A DNA stretch of 64,000 nucleotides from Lanius collurio (Eukaryota > Chordata > Aves > Passeriformes > Laniidae), in NCBI GenBank assembly GCA_020086605.1, contig JACBWW010000040.1, positions 6,859,495 through 6,923,494 of the forward strand. Reading direction: 5' to 3'. Positions 22,141 to 32,502 of the stretch are shown here, in pieces. A program made the position numbers and the translations under genes. The notes under the pieces were generated by a model. The model ran no database searches. It worked only from the letters and a program-made list of their open reading frames with translations, and had not been told where the DNA came from. Position 1 is the first letter of the stretch, and every line of letters starts with the position of its first letter.

Positions 22141-22620
22141 TAACCGCAGATTGCGAATGGGTCAGCAGATCTATACACTTTTGTGTTCCTCGGCTCGCTT
22201 TATTTATTTCTTTCTTTTGCAGGATGCTGAATAACTAACCTTCCCTTCAATAGGCAGATTTAAAAAAAAAAAATAGGATCCATCACACAGCAGCAGGATA
22301 GCCTTGCTCTGTTTTGACCTTTCTGAAATTAATTTCCCAATCTTAGCTTTCAAAATCAGAGATTGAAAAGACCTATTAGATCAGCCAATCCATCTTATCA
22401 CTAGTACGGCAGCAAGCAGGGACCCCAGCCAAGTGCTCCTCCACACAGGGAAAATATTCTGGAATAAGACGGGACGTGAATTTAAAGTGAAATACCTGTT
22501 CTGGAATATTCTGCATGCGGACAGAACGTACTCTGGAATAACCACAGCCGATCCTGACTTTGCTGAGTTGACACCTGCAGCCGCTCACTGGAACGGAGAA
22601 AAAAAAAATCCGATTTTAGG
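22140..22620. promoter_or_regulatory. Regulatory-looking block with heat-shock-like elements
   Basis: A RUNX-type word AACCGCA (22142-22148) is followed by AT-rich DNA and three copies of TCTGGAATA at about 22458, 22500 and 22532. The middle copy forms a canonical three-part heat shock element TTC-TG-GAA-TA-TTC (22499-22511), and the first is a two-part TTC-TG-GAA (22457-22464). A splice-acceptor-like pyrimidine run ends at 22222 (TTTCTTTTGCAG|G). Motif-based, untested. Confidence 0.4.
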
Positions 22621-23540
22621 ATAAGAAGCACCTTTTATGGGGTAGCTCTGGGTAACAATTCTTCCCCCCGACACTTTTTTCCCAGCCAGGTGCTCATAGG
22701 GCAGCACCACTGGGGAGGAGAGGGATGGGTGCTCAGGGAAGCACCTCTGACCTGTGAGGATCACGGTACCAGGACAGAATTCTGGTCTGCAGCTACTCCA
22801 GGAGCCTGGGTTGTTAGCACACACCTCTCCAACCTGCAGTTTAGCACCTTTGCCGGCAACACAGTTCTCTTCTCAGCGGGTCCCTGCTTTTCCAGGCACC
22901 GAAGAAAGAGCTCAGGGGTAAAACCCCAAATCTTGCGTGGTTCGCACCACCCGAGCTGCCCTGGCCGGCGCTGCCAGCCCGTGGTGGGGGCCCCTTGGGG
23001 CAGGGAGTGCTCCTGCTGCCACACGCCCCTCTCCTCCCATTCCCCCTGGAATCCCCGGGGCTCTGAAGGTCGTGTTCGAGCGCCAGCGATGCTGATCTGG
23101 AGGGGACAGGTCACCTCGCGCTGACCTTGGTGTCTACATCCTGCCCCTCTCTGCCCGCCACTGCCTGCCCACCAGGCTCGGACTTTCCCGGCGCGGCATT
23201 CCCAGAGCTCATGGGGATGGATGTGTGTGGGGCAGCACTGAGGGGCATCCTGCTTCTCCCAGAGAGCGAGGAGAGAGCCGCAGGCCTTGCCGCAAGCCAG
23301 GGCTGCTCACACCGAGCTGCCCACTTTGGCCAGGCCACCAGCGAGGCCAGTGACAGAACCCAGCAGGTCCTGGGGGAAGCGTGAGCAGCTCGGTGCTGTC
23401 CGAGGGCCTCGAGGTCCGAGTGTTTTCCCCCTGAAACCCCTCTGTTCCCCGCCGGCAGCTCCTGCCCTGCGCTCCCACCGTCCCGCCTCCACTCCCTGCC
23501 ACGGGGAAGCACCAGGAGCGCGCAGCAACGGGAGCTGCGA
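22621..23540. other. GC-rich spacer, no feature seen
   Basis: Mid- to high-GC DNA with overlapping open frames and no recognised gene or repeat. Confidence 0.5.
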
Positions 23541-23870
23541 ACTTTGGGCACTCAACGAAGTCCTCTCCGCACACAATCAGGGCCGAAAGATCAATATTGA
23601 CACTTTAGACGATTTCTCTCAATTTGTTTTTTCGTCGACTGTCGGGGCAAAATTCCACTTTTCCGATATCTTGGACGCTTGGCTAATAGAAACAAATAAA
23701 GCGAAAGCTTCTGTCCACAATGGGCGAGGAGCATCCATTGTCGGCGGGCGCTAATCGGATTAAATTGGCTCCTGGCTCTACTGCTCGGGGATAACTCACT
23801 CCTAAATTTTTTCCCATCTCAAGGGGATGGGCCATTGTTGGGGTTTTTTTTTGGTTTTTTTTTTTTCCTC
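23541..23870. promoter_or_regulatory. CNE-like element: inverted SOX pair plus K50 homeodomain palindrome
   Basis: AT-rich, unusually ordered sequence. ACAATGG (23717-23723) and CCATTGT (23735-23741) are facing SOX cores 11 bp apart. A perfect palindrome TAATCGGATTA (23752-23762) is the P3 dimer site preferred by OTX/PITX/GSC-type homeodomains (TAAT-N3-ATTA with CGG spacer). A third SOX core lies at 23832-23839. FOX-like words occur at 23615-23630 and 23690-23700. It sits directly upstream of a CpG island. Binding preferences are established for these families; occupancy here is inference. Confidence 0.5.
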
Positions 23871-23879
23871 CCCCGCTTT

Positions 23880-24270
23880 TTTCGCCCTATTTAAATCTGA
23901 TGGCTAGAAAGAGGACTGGCTGGAGCTGCCGGCGGTGCCTGCGCTCCGCGAACAAAGAGAGCAGCGCAGCCCGGGGCCGTGGCCGGTGCTGGCCCCCCGA
24001 GCCCCTTCCCCCGGCTGGAGCCGCTCCGGCATCGCCGCCGCTCCCGCCTGGAACCCGCGGGTAAAGCCCGAGCGCAGCCAGGCGGGGAAAAAGCCGCGGC
24101 TGCCCGCGCCCGGGGCCGCCTTCCATTAGCATTTAAATCCGCACCCCCTGGCATCAGCCCCGCGGAAGGAGCTGCGGCGGCCGCGTTCCTGCGAGCGGCC
24201 CGAGGAGAGACGGCCTTAAATATAATGCCGCCTTCGGAGGGAGGCCCTGCCCGCCGCCAGCTACATTTTG
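23880..24270 (+). promoter_or_regulatory. CpG island with upstream TATA-like box
   Basis: About 340 bp (23920-24260) is CpG- and GC-rich, with GCCGCCG runs and a CGCGG|GTAAAG donor-like word at 24061. A CTATTTAAATC word at 23887-23897 sits 25-60 bp before the island and could serve as a TATA box in the plus direction. No coding exon is recognised. A promoter of a developmental non-coding RNA is one option; an unmethylated enhancer island is another. Confidence 0.45.
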
Positions 24271-24279
24271 CCCAGAGTC

Positions 24280-24680
24280 TGATAATTTTCAAAGCTATTG
24301 GCAACCTGGGAATTTTCCTGCCTTATCGCCGGGGCTCAGCTAACTTCACTAACACTAATCAGAGCTGGAATCATTCGTTCAAGGATTGCATGATCATGTT
24401 TTTCTTTAGCAGTGACAGCTGCCTGAGCCGCATTAGCAATGCAGATGAGTCAGCCTAATAGGTTAATGCAGAACACGCGAAAATTAGGTTTAATCCCCAG
24501 TGAAATAATCTAACATTTTCACATTTCTTGATGTTGGGATAGAGACATTGGTGGTGACTCAATTAGGTGTAATGTAGATCAAAGCAAATTTACCTTCTGG
24601 CTGAACCTTCCCCGTAGTTTAGATAGAAGAATATAAGGGTTCTTTACTAATTGGCCAATGGCTGTGGGGAAAATTATATG
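24280..24680. promoter_or_regulatory. CNE-like block with AP-1/MARE and CCAAT boxes
   Basis: Repeat-free AT-rich DNA. It contains CACTAATCAGAGC, a CATGATCATG palindrome near 24389, TGAGTCAGC (24446-24454, an AP-1/MAF half site), TGACTCA next to ATTAGG (24555-24561), and the palindrome ATTGGCCAAT (24650-24659), which places two CCAAT boxes in opposite orientation directly before a CpG-rich patch. Strong enhancer/promoter texture; conservation not tested. Confidence 0.5.
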
Positions 24681-24840
24681 GAAAGCGTGCGTAGCGCCGG
24701 AATCGCGCTCCGGATTTGGATCTGGAGCGAGGGACGGCCGGGCTCTGCAAACACCGGGCACGGCGCTGGCTGCGCAGCCCCCTCTCCGTGCAGCACCCGC
24801 AAACGAAGAAGACGTTCGGGGGGCTTTTCTGTCGTTTTAT
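24680..24840. promoter_or_regulatory. Short CpG-rich patch after CCAAT boxes
   Basis: About 150 bp with many CpG (GCGTGCGTAGCGCCGGAATC and later GACGTTCGG). It follows the inverted CCAAT pair and an ATATAAGG word at 24631-24638. Could be a second small promoter in the cluster. Confidence 0.4.
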
Positions 24841-24879
24841 TTATACTCCCCTCCCTCACCCTCTCCCACCCCCCCCGCT

Positions 24880-25320
24880 CCTCTATTCATTTTTAATGTC
24901 CCGTACCGCAATATCCCTGGCGAGGTTTGAAAGACCTTGTATGATAAAAGGAGCATAAAGGAGAGGAAAAAACCCCACCCACCGGCGCGCGTCCGTCTAA
25001 TGTTTTCATTCCCGGGGAATAACATATCAAACAGCAATCGCTTTCAGTCATAAAGGGAGGGGAACAAAAAATTACATGCCCTCAGTTGCCAAATTATTTT
25101 TTTGCCTTGACATCTTAATTCTTAATCCTTGTGTGTGGTCAAATCAGCCTACTATAGACAACCAATCAAGCAATTATTCCTAAATTATATTTGCCCAGCT
25201 CACATTGATTGGTTATTCTTTTCTTATTGGGTAAGCTCATTAATTCCGAGCAGCTTGCTTATTATGCTTTCCACATCATTTTCCTTCGGAGCCTATCTAC
25301 TCACACCAGCCTGCTGATGT
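24880..25320. promoter_or_regulatory. CNE-like block with clustered CCAAT/ATTGG boxes
   Basis: AT-rich and repeat-free. CAACCAATCAAGC near 25160, CATTGATTGGTTATTC near 25203 and TCTTATTGGG near 25223 are NF-Y or PBX-type words within 75 bp. CTCATTAATTCC and CTTATTATGC follow. The short open frame starting at 25129 is not recognised. Confidence 0.45.
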
Positions 25321-25329
25321 TTCAAGATG

Positions 25330-25780
25330 CCACGCAGGAAAAAAAAAAAAAAAAGGCCGAGTGATCTATTGCATTGTCTCTTCCAGCAATTACAATTCAC
25401 ATTGCTGATTAACTTTGATGTGAAAACTAATGAGATAAGGCAAGTTATCAAGGCGGACCTGATCGTCATCTCATTTATAGAGCATTTGCCATCAGTGAAT
25501 GACAAAAACTAATGAAGATGTATCTGACAGCAAGGCTGAGCCGCGGCCGAATTTCGTTTCTCATCAGCAAGTGCTCTGCTTCGAACTCATCAGTCTATCT
25601 GAAACATGTGGAAATTAGCTTAATAATGAAAACACTTCATCCAAATAGACAAATGTTTACATTAAAATAGCTACATGATAAATAGATGTTAAAGATTTTA
25701 TGCCTTCTTGAGTCTAAACAATGGAGCACAAAATACGTTCTCGTATCCACTAAATCATCCCCATAAAGCTCCCCACGTGC
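25330..25780. promoter_or_regulatory. AT-rich CNE-like block
   Basis: After an A16 run (25339-25354), 420 bp of ordered AT-rich DNA contains GATTAACTTTGATGTG (TCF/LEF-type CTTTGATG), ACTAATGAGATAAGG, CAAAAACTAATGAAG, TTAGCTTAATAATG and AATGTTTACATT. No coding signature. Typical of a conserved enhancer; not proven. Confidence 0.5.
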
Positions 25781-25910
25781 CGCCCTACCTGCGGGCTCCC
25801 CTCTTTTTACGGCTCACGAAAGTTTCCGGGCTGCGGCTCGGCGTGGCTCGGGCCGTGTCACTCGGGGGGACACGGGGGGCACGGGGGGCACGGGGGGCAC
25901 TGTCCCTGCC
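25780..25910 (+). other. CpG patch with G-quadruplex repeat
   Basis: GC-rich patch ending in four runs of six G (25864-25869, 25874-25879, 25883-25888, 25892-25897) separated by ACAC, CAC and CAC. The 9-bp unit CACGGGGGG is tandemly repeated three times from 25871. This is a textbook G-quadruplex motif on the plus strand. Confidence 0.85.
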
Positions 25911-25988
25911 CGGACCTGGGGCACACGGCTCTCCCAAAACCAGGGGTTTGGGTTTTTTTTAGCAGCGCTGCCAGAGGAGCGGGAGGTG

Positions 25989-26006
25989 CTGCTGCTGCTG
26001 CTGCTG
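25989..26006. repeat. (CTG)6 microsatellite
   Basis: Six uninterrupted CTG units. No gene around it is recognised. Confidence 0.9.
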
Positions 26007-26019
26007 TGCATTGACATTT

Positions 26020-26620
26020 ACCCGACGCAGGAGAGGGACCCAGTTAGCCCCGGACAAAGTGCGAAGTACGGGCATAATTCATGCGAATACAGCAACGTTC
26101 CTTGCCTGAGCCATCACCAAAAATCCTCCTGTAACATCAGACTAGTTCAGAAATGTGGTGATTGAAGGGAGGCAGGTAGACCCGCTCTCGGTTTTAATGC
26201 TGTGGCTTCGGTGTCTTTATTTATGAGAGACTATTTCATATTTGTCGGACACTATTTCACACGCTTCTACACTGTGCCCTAACACATCCCCAAGATGTTT
26301 TTGTGTCTGGAATAAAATATTCATCCGTCACTTGGGATCAGAACAATACTACTTTTAATGAAGAAGGCAGGCATCTGCAAGCCAGAAGGGTGAAACTCTC
26401 GCTTTAAAAAATATTCAAAAAACCGTGATACTTCAATTAAAATAAAGATTTGGTAAAAGGTTCTCTTCCTTTACCTTGATTCCCACCCCCCCCTCGCCCC
26501 CAAAAAACATATATACGGACAGCCTGTAAAGCACTGCCTCCTCCAGGAATAAAAAACAACCAACCAACCAAACCAAACACGTTATCCCCAATGTAAGAGG
26601 AACTTTAAATTCGATTTAAA
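26020..26620. promoter_or_regulatory. CNE-like block
   Basis: Repeat-poor DNA with GGCATAATTCATGCG, CTTTATTTATGAGAG, TCCGTCACTTGGG and CAATTAAAATAAAG words. 26540-26580 is a CCAA-rich simple stretch. Probable but unproven regulatory sequence. Confidence 0.35.
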
Positions 26621-26639
26621 AACGTGATTTTCCAAGTGG

Positions 26640-26700
26640 ACTTGGGGGGGTTGGGGGGCGGGAGGAAAACAAACAAACAAACAAAAAAAAAACTAAATAA
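26640..26700. repeat. G-run and (AAAC)n low complexity
   Basis: G7-TT-G6-C-GGG (about 26644-26663) is followed by AAACAAACAAACAAAC and an A run. Another potential G-quadruplex, less regular than the one at 25.86 kb. Confidence 0.75.
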
Positions 26701-26739
26701 AAATAGAGGCTATGCAGAAAAGGCACAGGATCTCCTCTG

Positions 26740-26980
26740 AATTCCGTGCACACCCGTGGAAAAGCAAGTTCAGATCCCAAGCAGGTCGGACCGGGAGCGC
26801 GGCGGTGCTGGGGCTCCCCGCACCGCCGGTGGGTGCAGCCCCGGCCCCCCAGCCCCTTCCCAGCGCCCGGCACTCACCGCGTCCCCTTCCTTGGCCGGGG
26901 AGGACAGCTGAGGTGCAGCGCCGAGGTGCCCCGGCGCAGATTAGCCCGCACAAAGGGCCCTCATCCCGGCTAAGTTAAAA
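26740..26980. promoter_or_regulatory. CpG-rich patch
   Basis: About 200 bp rich in CpG and C+G with overlapping frames on both strands and no recognised product. It is one of several islands clustered between 23.9 and 32.8 kb. Confidence 0.4.
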
Positions 26981-27141
26981 GAAAAGCCTGCTAGGAAGCG
27001 CCGGCAACAAATTACTACTTCAGTGCTGGATTAAATGTAAAAGCCCTTCTCAGAGGTGCAGATAAATCCTGCGTGCTAGAAGGAACCATAAAAGTACTTG
27101 TTCGAGAGCTACAGGCACAAGTGGAAAATTGACCCCAAAGA

Positions 27142-27165
27142 TTTTTTTTTTTTTTTTTTTTTTTT
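27142..27165. repeat. T24 homopolymer
   Basis: 24 consecutive T. No flanking retroposon is recognised, so it is simple sequence. Confidence 0.9.
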
Positions 27166-27460
27166 AAAGTCGTCGAAGTTTATAAAATTTCTGCCGGCTC
27201 AGGGAGAGAGGGGTCGCGGCAGCACCGCAACGCTCCCGGCCGCTGTGGCCGATCACTGGAGCTGGACGCGCCTGCGGCCACTGGTGCAAGCATTCCATGA
27301 AATCCCAGCAAGGTTGGCTTGGTGCTTTGGAGGGGTTGTGCGCTTTGTGTGTCCCTCGTTTGTTTGATTTGGGTTGGGTTTTTTGTTGTTGTTGTGTTTT
27401 GTTGGGGTTTTTGTTTGTTTGTTTGTTTGTTTGTGGTTTTTTTTTTTTTTTCGCCTTTCT
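27166..27460. repeat. Spacer ending in (GTTT)n and T-rich simple sequence
   Basis: 27361-27451 is a T/G-only low-complexity tract, including (TTTG)n around 27409-27434 and T14. Before it the sequence is ordinary. Confidence 0.75.
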
Positions 27461-27840
27461 GTTACCCAGCTAATGAAGCAGGATGGTTTCGCTTTCACCA
27501 CTCACGCACGGAGCGGGAAAACGCTGCTGCCATCCCTACTTCCCTTTTCCCCGTGCGCCGCAAGCGCAGGTCCATCCCCGCACTCCTCCCAAGCCTGCTC
27601 AGCGCTGCCGTGAGACCCCCGGCAGCAGTGCGGGATGCTGCGGCTCAGCCTCCTCCCTTCGGTCCGTAACAACACGTGTCACCTGGGCACGGTTTGTCCT
27701 TCCTGCTGCGCAGCCAGTGTTTCATATTTCTGAAGTGCCGGCCTGGCCACGGCTCCCCGGGTGTGCATCTACGTGCGCCTGCACGGAGGGACGGCCAGGG
27801 AAAGGAATGCTGCTCCTCCCTCCCCCTCCCCGGCCTTTAT
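27461..27840. other. GC-rich, moderately CpG-rich stretch
   Basis: CpG frequency is above that of neutral spacer but no exon or promoter core is recognised. Confidence 0.4.
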
Positions 27841-28260
27841 CCCGGCCGCCTATTTTAATAAATAATTATAGGCAGCTAAAGGATTTGTTCATTCCGAAAG
27901 GTCTCCCCTTCACATTTCTCAGAGGTTCAGCTCAAGGAGACACCATGATAATAAGGCTGACTCGGGATCCCTACTCCACAATGTCATTACGAGCTACCAT
28001 TTAAAATGAAAAAAAATCTGTACATTACACCTAAAAGCATTACAAGGTTAGCGTCTCAGCTTGGGGAATATTTAATGCTGCTGGGAAAGCAGCGCTGCTG
28101 ATCGGAGGAGGAGGAAAAGGGGAGAAAAAACATAACGAGAGAAAAATCCTTTCTGAAACACAAGCCTAGAAAAAAAAATGTTGGGAGTGAGCACGGAGAT
28201 CATTTGCATTTCCAATGACTAGGACTAATCCTCCGCTACCACCGTGTTTATATTTTCTTA
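27840..28260. promoter_or_regulatory. CNE-like block
   Basis: CCTATTTTAATAAATAATTATAGG near 27850 (only part of this AT core is palindromic), CACCATGATAATAAGGC, TGTCATTACGAGC, and octamer-type ATTTGCAT at 28202-28209. Repeat-free. Function inferred. Confidence 0.4.
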
Positions 28261-28284
28261 TTACTTTTCCTAATTATCTCCTTT

Positions 28285-28360
28285 TTGTTTGGTTGGTTGG
28301 TTGGTTTCTTGGGGTTTTTTGGGTTTGGTTTTTTTTCTGGTTTGGTTTTTTTTTGCTTGT
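28285..28360. repeat. (GGTT)n / T-G simple sequence
   Basis: (TTGG)n followed by irregular G/T-only sequence, about 75 bp. It resembles the T/G tract at 27.4 kb in composition. Confidence 0.8.
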
Positions 28361-28880
28361 AGCTTTTTCTCCTGTCCCTGTTCCCACCTCCCCAGCCCGT
28401 TATCGTCTGGTTCGGGGCTGGGCACGGCCCCTCCACACCACCCAGACCCCACAGCCAGGACAGACCTGGGTGCCTCACACAGCGCGGGTGACCCGCCAAG
28501 GGGCTTTGCTCTGCTAGGGTTTATTGAGGAACATTTCTGGGGCCAAGGGAAGGCTTTTTGTCAGGACTCTGGGGCGCGGTGCAGGCAGAGAGCAGCCTCA
28601 GCAGCGTCCCATCCCCGGCCGTGGGCATCCCGGGAAACACCCAGCCCTGCCAGCCCCTGCCAGCCACCGCGGGCTGCCCTGGGGCTGGCGAAGAGCGGAG
28701 AATAAAGCGGCCCAAAGCCCTCAGCAGACAGAGTGCACCCGGGCCAGGTGGATTTAGCGGCGGCTGCCCTCACCGGGAGCGCGGTGTCACCCCCAAAGCC
28801 CCGCTCCGGAGGCTCTCGGCTCCGAGCCACGCGTGAAACCCGAGCGGAGTCTCCCCCGCAGCTCGCAGCCTCCGTCTCTG
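28361..28880. other. GC-rich, CpG-containing stretch
   Basis: 28590-28880 has raised CpG with overlapping open frames on both strands. No gene recognised. It directly precedes the large AT-rich block. Confidence 0.4.
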
Positions 28881-29700
28881 ACAAGGAAATTACAGGACTA
28901 AATGCCTGTTCGAGACCAGCCACTAAACCGCTCCTGCAGCATTATCCTAAAATTTGCTAATAGCGGCTCTTTCACATAAATTAAGTGATAATGAAAAAAA
29001 GCCCCCCTTTGAATTTATATATATATATATATTTCAGCAGAGAATAACGTTTTATTTAAAATAGTTACAGCGCGCCTTTTGATTTAGAGTTTAAAGTAAA
29101 TAATATTTGTACATCTAAAACATACTCAAGACAAATGAAAAGCCTCTAGATGCTTTTGTATGAGATGCTGAAGAGCTCTACAAACTTAAAAGCACAACCT
29201 CAATTAAGCCCATCTTCATCTGGAGAAAAAAATTAGCAACTGAAAGCTGAATATATTAGATAATGCACACTTGCAGGAGAGCATTCTCTTAGCAAAAAAT
29301 TCTTGATAACCAACCTAAAGCTGGCCTTCGAGTTGCTCGATGCTAATTTTGTTTGAAACTGTTTAACTAACTCCGAATAGATATCCATATTCAACAAAGA
29401 CATAATTAATGGCAACCTTTTCTTCTGCTTAGAAGACATCATAACAAGCAGAAAAGTACAAAAAGATTTTTATAGTAACTAATTTAAGGACAAAGGGTTG
29501 ACCTCTAGCATTTCATTAAATAAACGGAGCGAATGAAAGAAGAGTGACAGTATTCATCCTTGTTCAATTCAAGCAGCCAATTTCAAAATGCAAATCATAA
29601 TCTGCAGATGTTGGAGCCTGATATATTTTTTTAAAATATCATTTGTTCAATTTAAGAACATCAGACATTTGAATTTTAAATAATAAGAAAAAAAAAAGAA
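28880..29700. promoter_or_regulatory. Large AT-rich CNE-like block, about 800 bp
   Basis: The longest uninterrupted AT-rich, transposon-free stretch of the window. A (TA)8 run lies at 29016-29032. Cores include GATAATGCACAC, TGCTAATTTTG, GACATAATTAATGGC, CAGCCAATTTC, an octamer ATGCAAAT (29588-29595) and E-box CAGATG (29605-29610). It ends in A/G-rich simple sequence at 29689-29717. Such blocks usually align deeply between birds and mammals; this could not be tested here. Confidence 0.55.
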
Positions 29701-29719
29701 AAAAAAGAAAAAAAATCAA

Positions 29720-30720
29720 AACCAATTCCCTGCTCCAGGTTTAGGCGCAGCATGACTGTGTGCTCAGAGCCGGGGCCTGCCGGGGCTCCCCTCCCTCCCC
29801 ACCTCCCCAACCATTCATTTTACGCATTATTCCCAAAACCTTTTAATGGAGAAGTTCTGCATTATTTCCGAATAGCACAGCCGGTCAGTGCTGCTGCCTC
29901 TCCAGCCTGGGCAGGACAGGGAGCGGCCCCAAGCCCAGCCCGGCGACCTGCCCCGTCCTCCCCTCCACCCGTGGGCACCCAGCGCCCGTGGGCAGGCCGT
30001 GTCCCCATCGCCAGGGGCCGAGGGTGGCGGATGCTCCCCGGATGTGCCACGATGGGCTGCTGCGCCGTGGGGAAAAGCGTCCTGGCTCCGGTGCCCAGGG
30101 GTGGCAGGGGCCCAGAGCCCAGGGCGGGGATGTGGCAGTGACCAGAGCACAGGACAGCAACGGGAGGTGAGCTGACTCTGAATTTGGGAAGGCAGCCCCA
30201 ACCCTCAGGAGCTGGGCTTTCTTCCAGTGCCGAGGGACGGGGCACAGTGGGAAAGGAGGAGATTTCGGCTGGGCCGTGGATGATCTGCAGTCCTTCAGCA
30301 GGGGAGGAATGAAGTCTCAGTGCAGCTCGGCACTCAGCACACTCTTGCTCCTTGGGGATCTGGGGCAGCCAAGCCCGTGGAGCCCGGGGAGGAAGCTCCA
30401 GGTCAGGGGATGTCATACAGCGTGCTGAGCACAGACCCGCAGAGCCACGGAGGGGCTCCTGCCTCATTCCCTTCCAGGCCCTTTCACCTTTCTCCCCCAG
30501 CAAAGGACACCCAGGAGTGACGCTGTCAAGGGACACTTTTAACCTGCCCAAGGGGGGCCAGAGGACGCGTGGCCACATCCAGCACAACGGTGGCACGTGT
30601 TCCTCCCTCCCTGTTTCTACACCAGCTCCGACAGCAGTTTCCAGGTTTGCAGGGATGACCCACAGGGCCTGGCACCGCCGAGCCTGCGCATGTATGGGGT
30701 TTCTCCCAGGAAACGGCTTT
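29720..30720. other. GC-rich spacer with spurious open frames
   Basis: A minus-strand frame of 244 codons (30596 to 29862) overlaps several plus-strand frames. No domain is recognised. Composition effect. Confidence 0.5.
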
Positions 30721-32470
30721 AGGGTGTTTGGAAGTAGTTTGGGGGAAACATGAGATTTTTTTTTTTAATTTACTTTGGCCATTGAAATGCACAGAAGTTT
30801 CTGGCTTCACTGGACTGGGCTGTAGGGTACAGTGGACCAAGACTGACATCTCCTCAGTGAGCAATTCCCTTCCTTCCTTAATAAAGGGAAAATATCCCAG
30901 GTTCCCACCACACGGCCCCTGGTTACTGCTAAGTTACAGCAAAGCGCAACCTCTGCAAAGGCATGTATATTAATTAAATTGCTGATGATTAGGAACCATC
31001 AGCAACTCATGGGACATGGAAAGGAGCCGAAATAAATGCCCAGGAGCATCCCTGGGGAGAGGAGAGCAGCGCTGCACTGTGGCCTCACCCTGAGCCAAGC
31101 AGAGCAGAGCAGAGCCATTTCTGCCAGGCCAAGAGCAGGCTTGCCCCGAGCCTTTCCCAAAGCCAGCAGCTCATCCCGGCCCCGCTGGCGCTGGGCACGG
31201 GCAGGAGGAAGGGCCAGGGCCTTGCCAGCCTCCTGCACAAACAGGCCCTGCAGCTGTCGCGGGGTGAAATAAATGACTTCCGGACGTTGCGGAGAATAAA
31301 TGGATCCATTCAGGCACGAGTGAAGGAGACATTGTTTTCCTCCTCGGAGGGGAAAAAAAAAATCCCTCCCCAACAACCTATATATTAAGGTATCAATGAA
31401 CAACAAATTCATTCAGTTATGACACAGGAAATCTAAAGCAGAATGGGCTGCAAAACAAACTCGATTTGTCTGTGCCACACACTCAAAAGGAAAAAAATGC
31501 CTCTTGTTGGCTGCTCTGCCGGGGCTGGGGCTCCTCTCGAGGAGCGCTCAGGATTCCAGCCACACACGGAGCATTTTCTGCCGGTGCTTTGGCGAAGGAT
31601 GCGAACTTCTGAGATTAAGATTGTTCCCTTAGGTTTATCCTCTTCAGGGACAGCGTGTGCACAATACGCCTTTGGAGCATATTTAAAGTCAGGCTGCAGA
31701 TGCACATAATCTCTGTCCTCCCGCACCACAAACAGCAGACAAGGAGGTTTGGTGGTTTTTTTTTCTTTAAAAAGGGAGAAGGAATTACTCATTCAAAGAG
31801 AAACCAAGCCTTTCGTTTTCACTGTGGCCACCTTCATTTTTACATTAAAAAAGAAAAGAAGAGGCAAAAACAGGAACGTAGGCTCAAGCCAGACCCTATT
31901 CCTCAAAGCGAGGCAGTAGCTGCCTCCTCTCCCACCTCTCACCAGCAGCCCTGAGCCCACCCAGGGGACCCCATCTGCTCCACCACACGTCTGGGCACAC
32001 GCTGAGCCTGGGGGGACAGCCCTGGCCCCGACCGTGGGAAGGACAGAGGGGCAGTGCACTGCTGCCCTCCCGCACAGCCCCTGAGCCCGCTTCCCTGAGC
32101 CTGCTCCCTGCCGCTGTTCAGCACTGCGAGCCTGAGACACAAAGCCCGTCCTCCGCTTATTTCCAAAACATTTATGCTTAGCTGCTTTCCCCAAGCAACA
32201 TTAAAAAAATCTCTTAAAAACGAGAGTAACGGGTCAATCCTGCTATAGAAACGGAATTGGTACCCAGCTGCAAGGAGCGCTCGGCGTGCAGGGGAATAAT
32301 CCAGAAGGTTTTAATTAGGGAAAGCAGCAGTAAATGAAGGAATATGAGCTTGGATGAGAACACTTGAACGTAAAAATAACTGGGAAAGACAAGGTACAGC
32401 TGTGCTCGGAGGGGAGATCTCCCCGCTGCCAGGGAGCCCCAAAACAAGGCAGGCCGCATTCCCAACGCCA
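30721..32470. other. Mixed spacer with small AT-rich patches
   Basis: AT-rich patches at 30965-31000, 31260-31440 and 32190-32370 may be short conserved fragments. The remainder is featureless. No transposon or gene is recognised. Confidence 0.45.
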
Positions 32471-32476
32471 CCGTGT

Positions 32477-32502
32477 CCCCCCCCCCCCCCCCCCCCCCCC
32501 CC
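32477..32502. repeat. C26 homopolymer
   Basis: 26 consecutive C (G26 on the minus strand) at the edge of a CpG island. It can form a G-quadruplex or i-motif and is a likely place for length error in the assembly. Confidence 0.9.

Noticed and set aside
25327..25512. Start MPRRKKKKK resembling the N-terminus of teashirt zinc-finger (TSHZ) proteins
   Set aside because: Only the first five residues agree; the lysines come from an A16 homopolymer and no zinc finger or homologous continuation follows.
29862..30596. 244-codon minus-strand frame
   Set aside because: Pro/Gly/Ala-rich translation of GC-rich DNA with several competing plus-strand frames.
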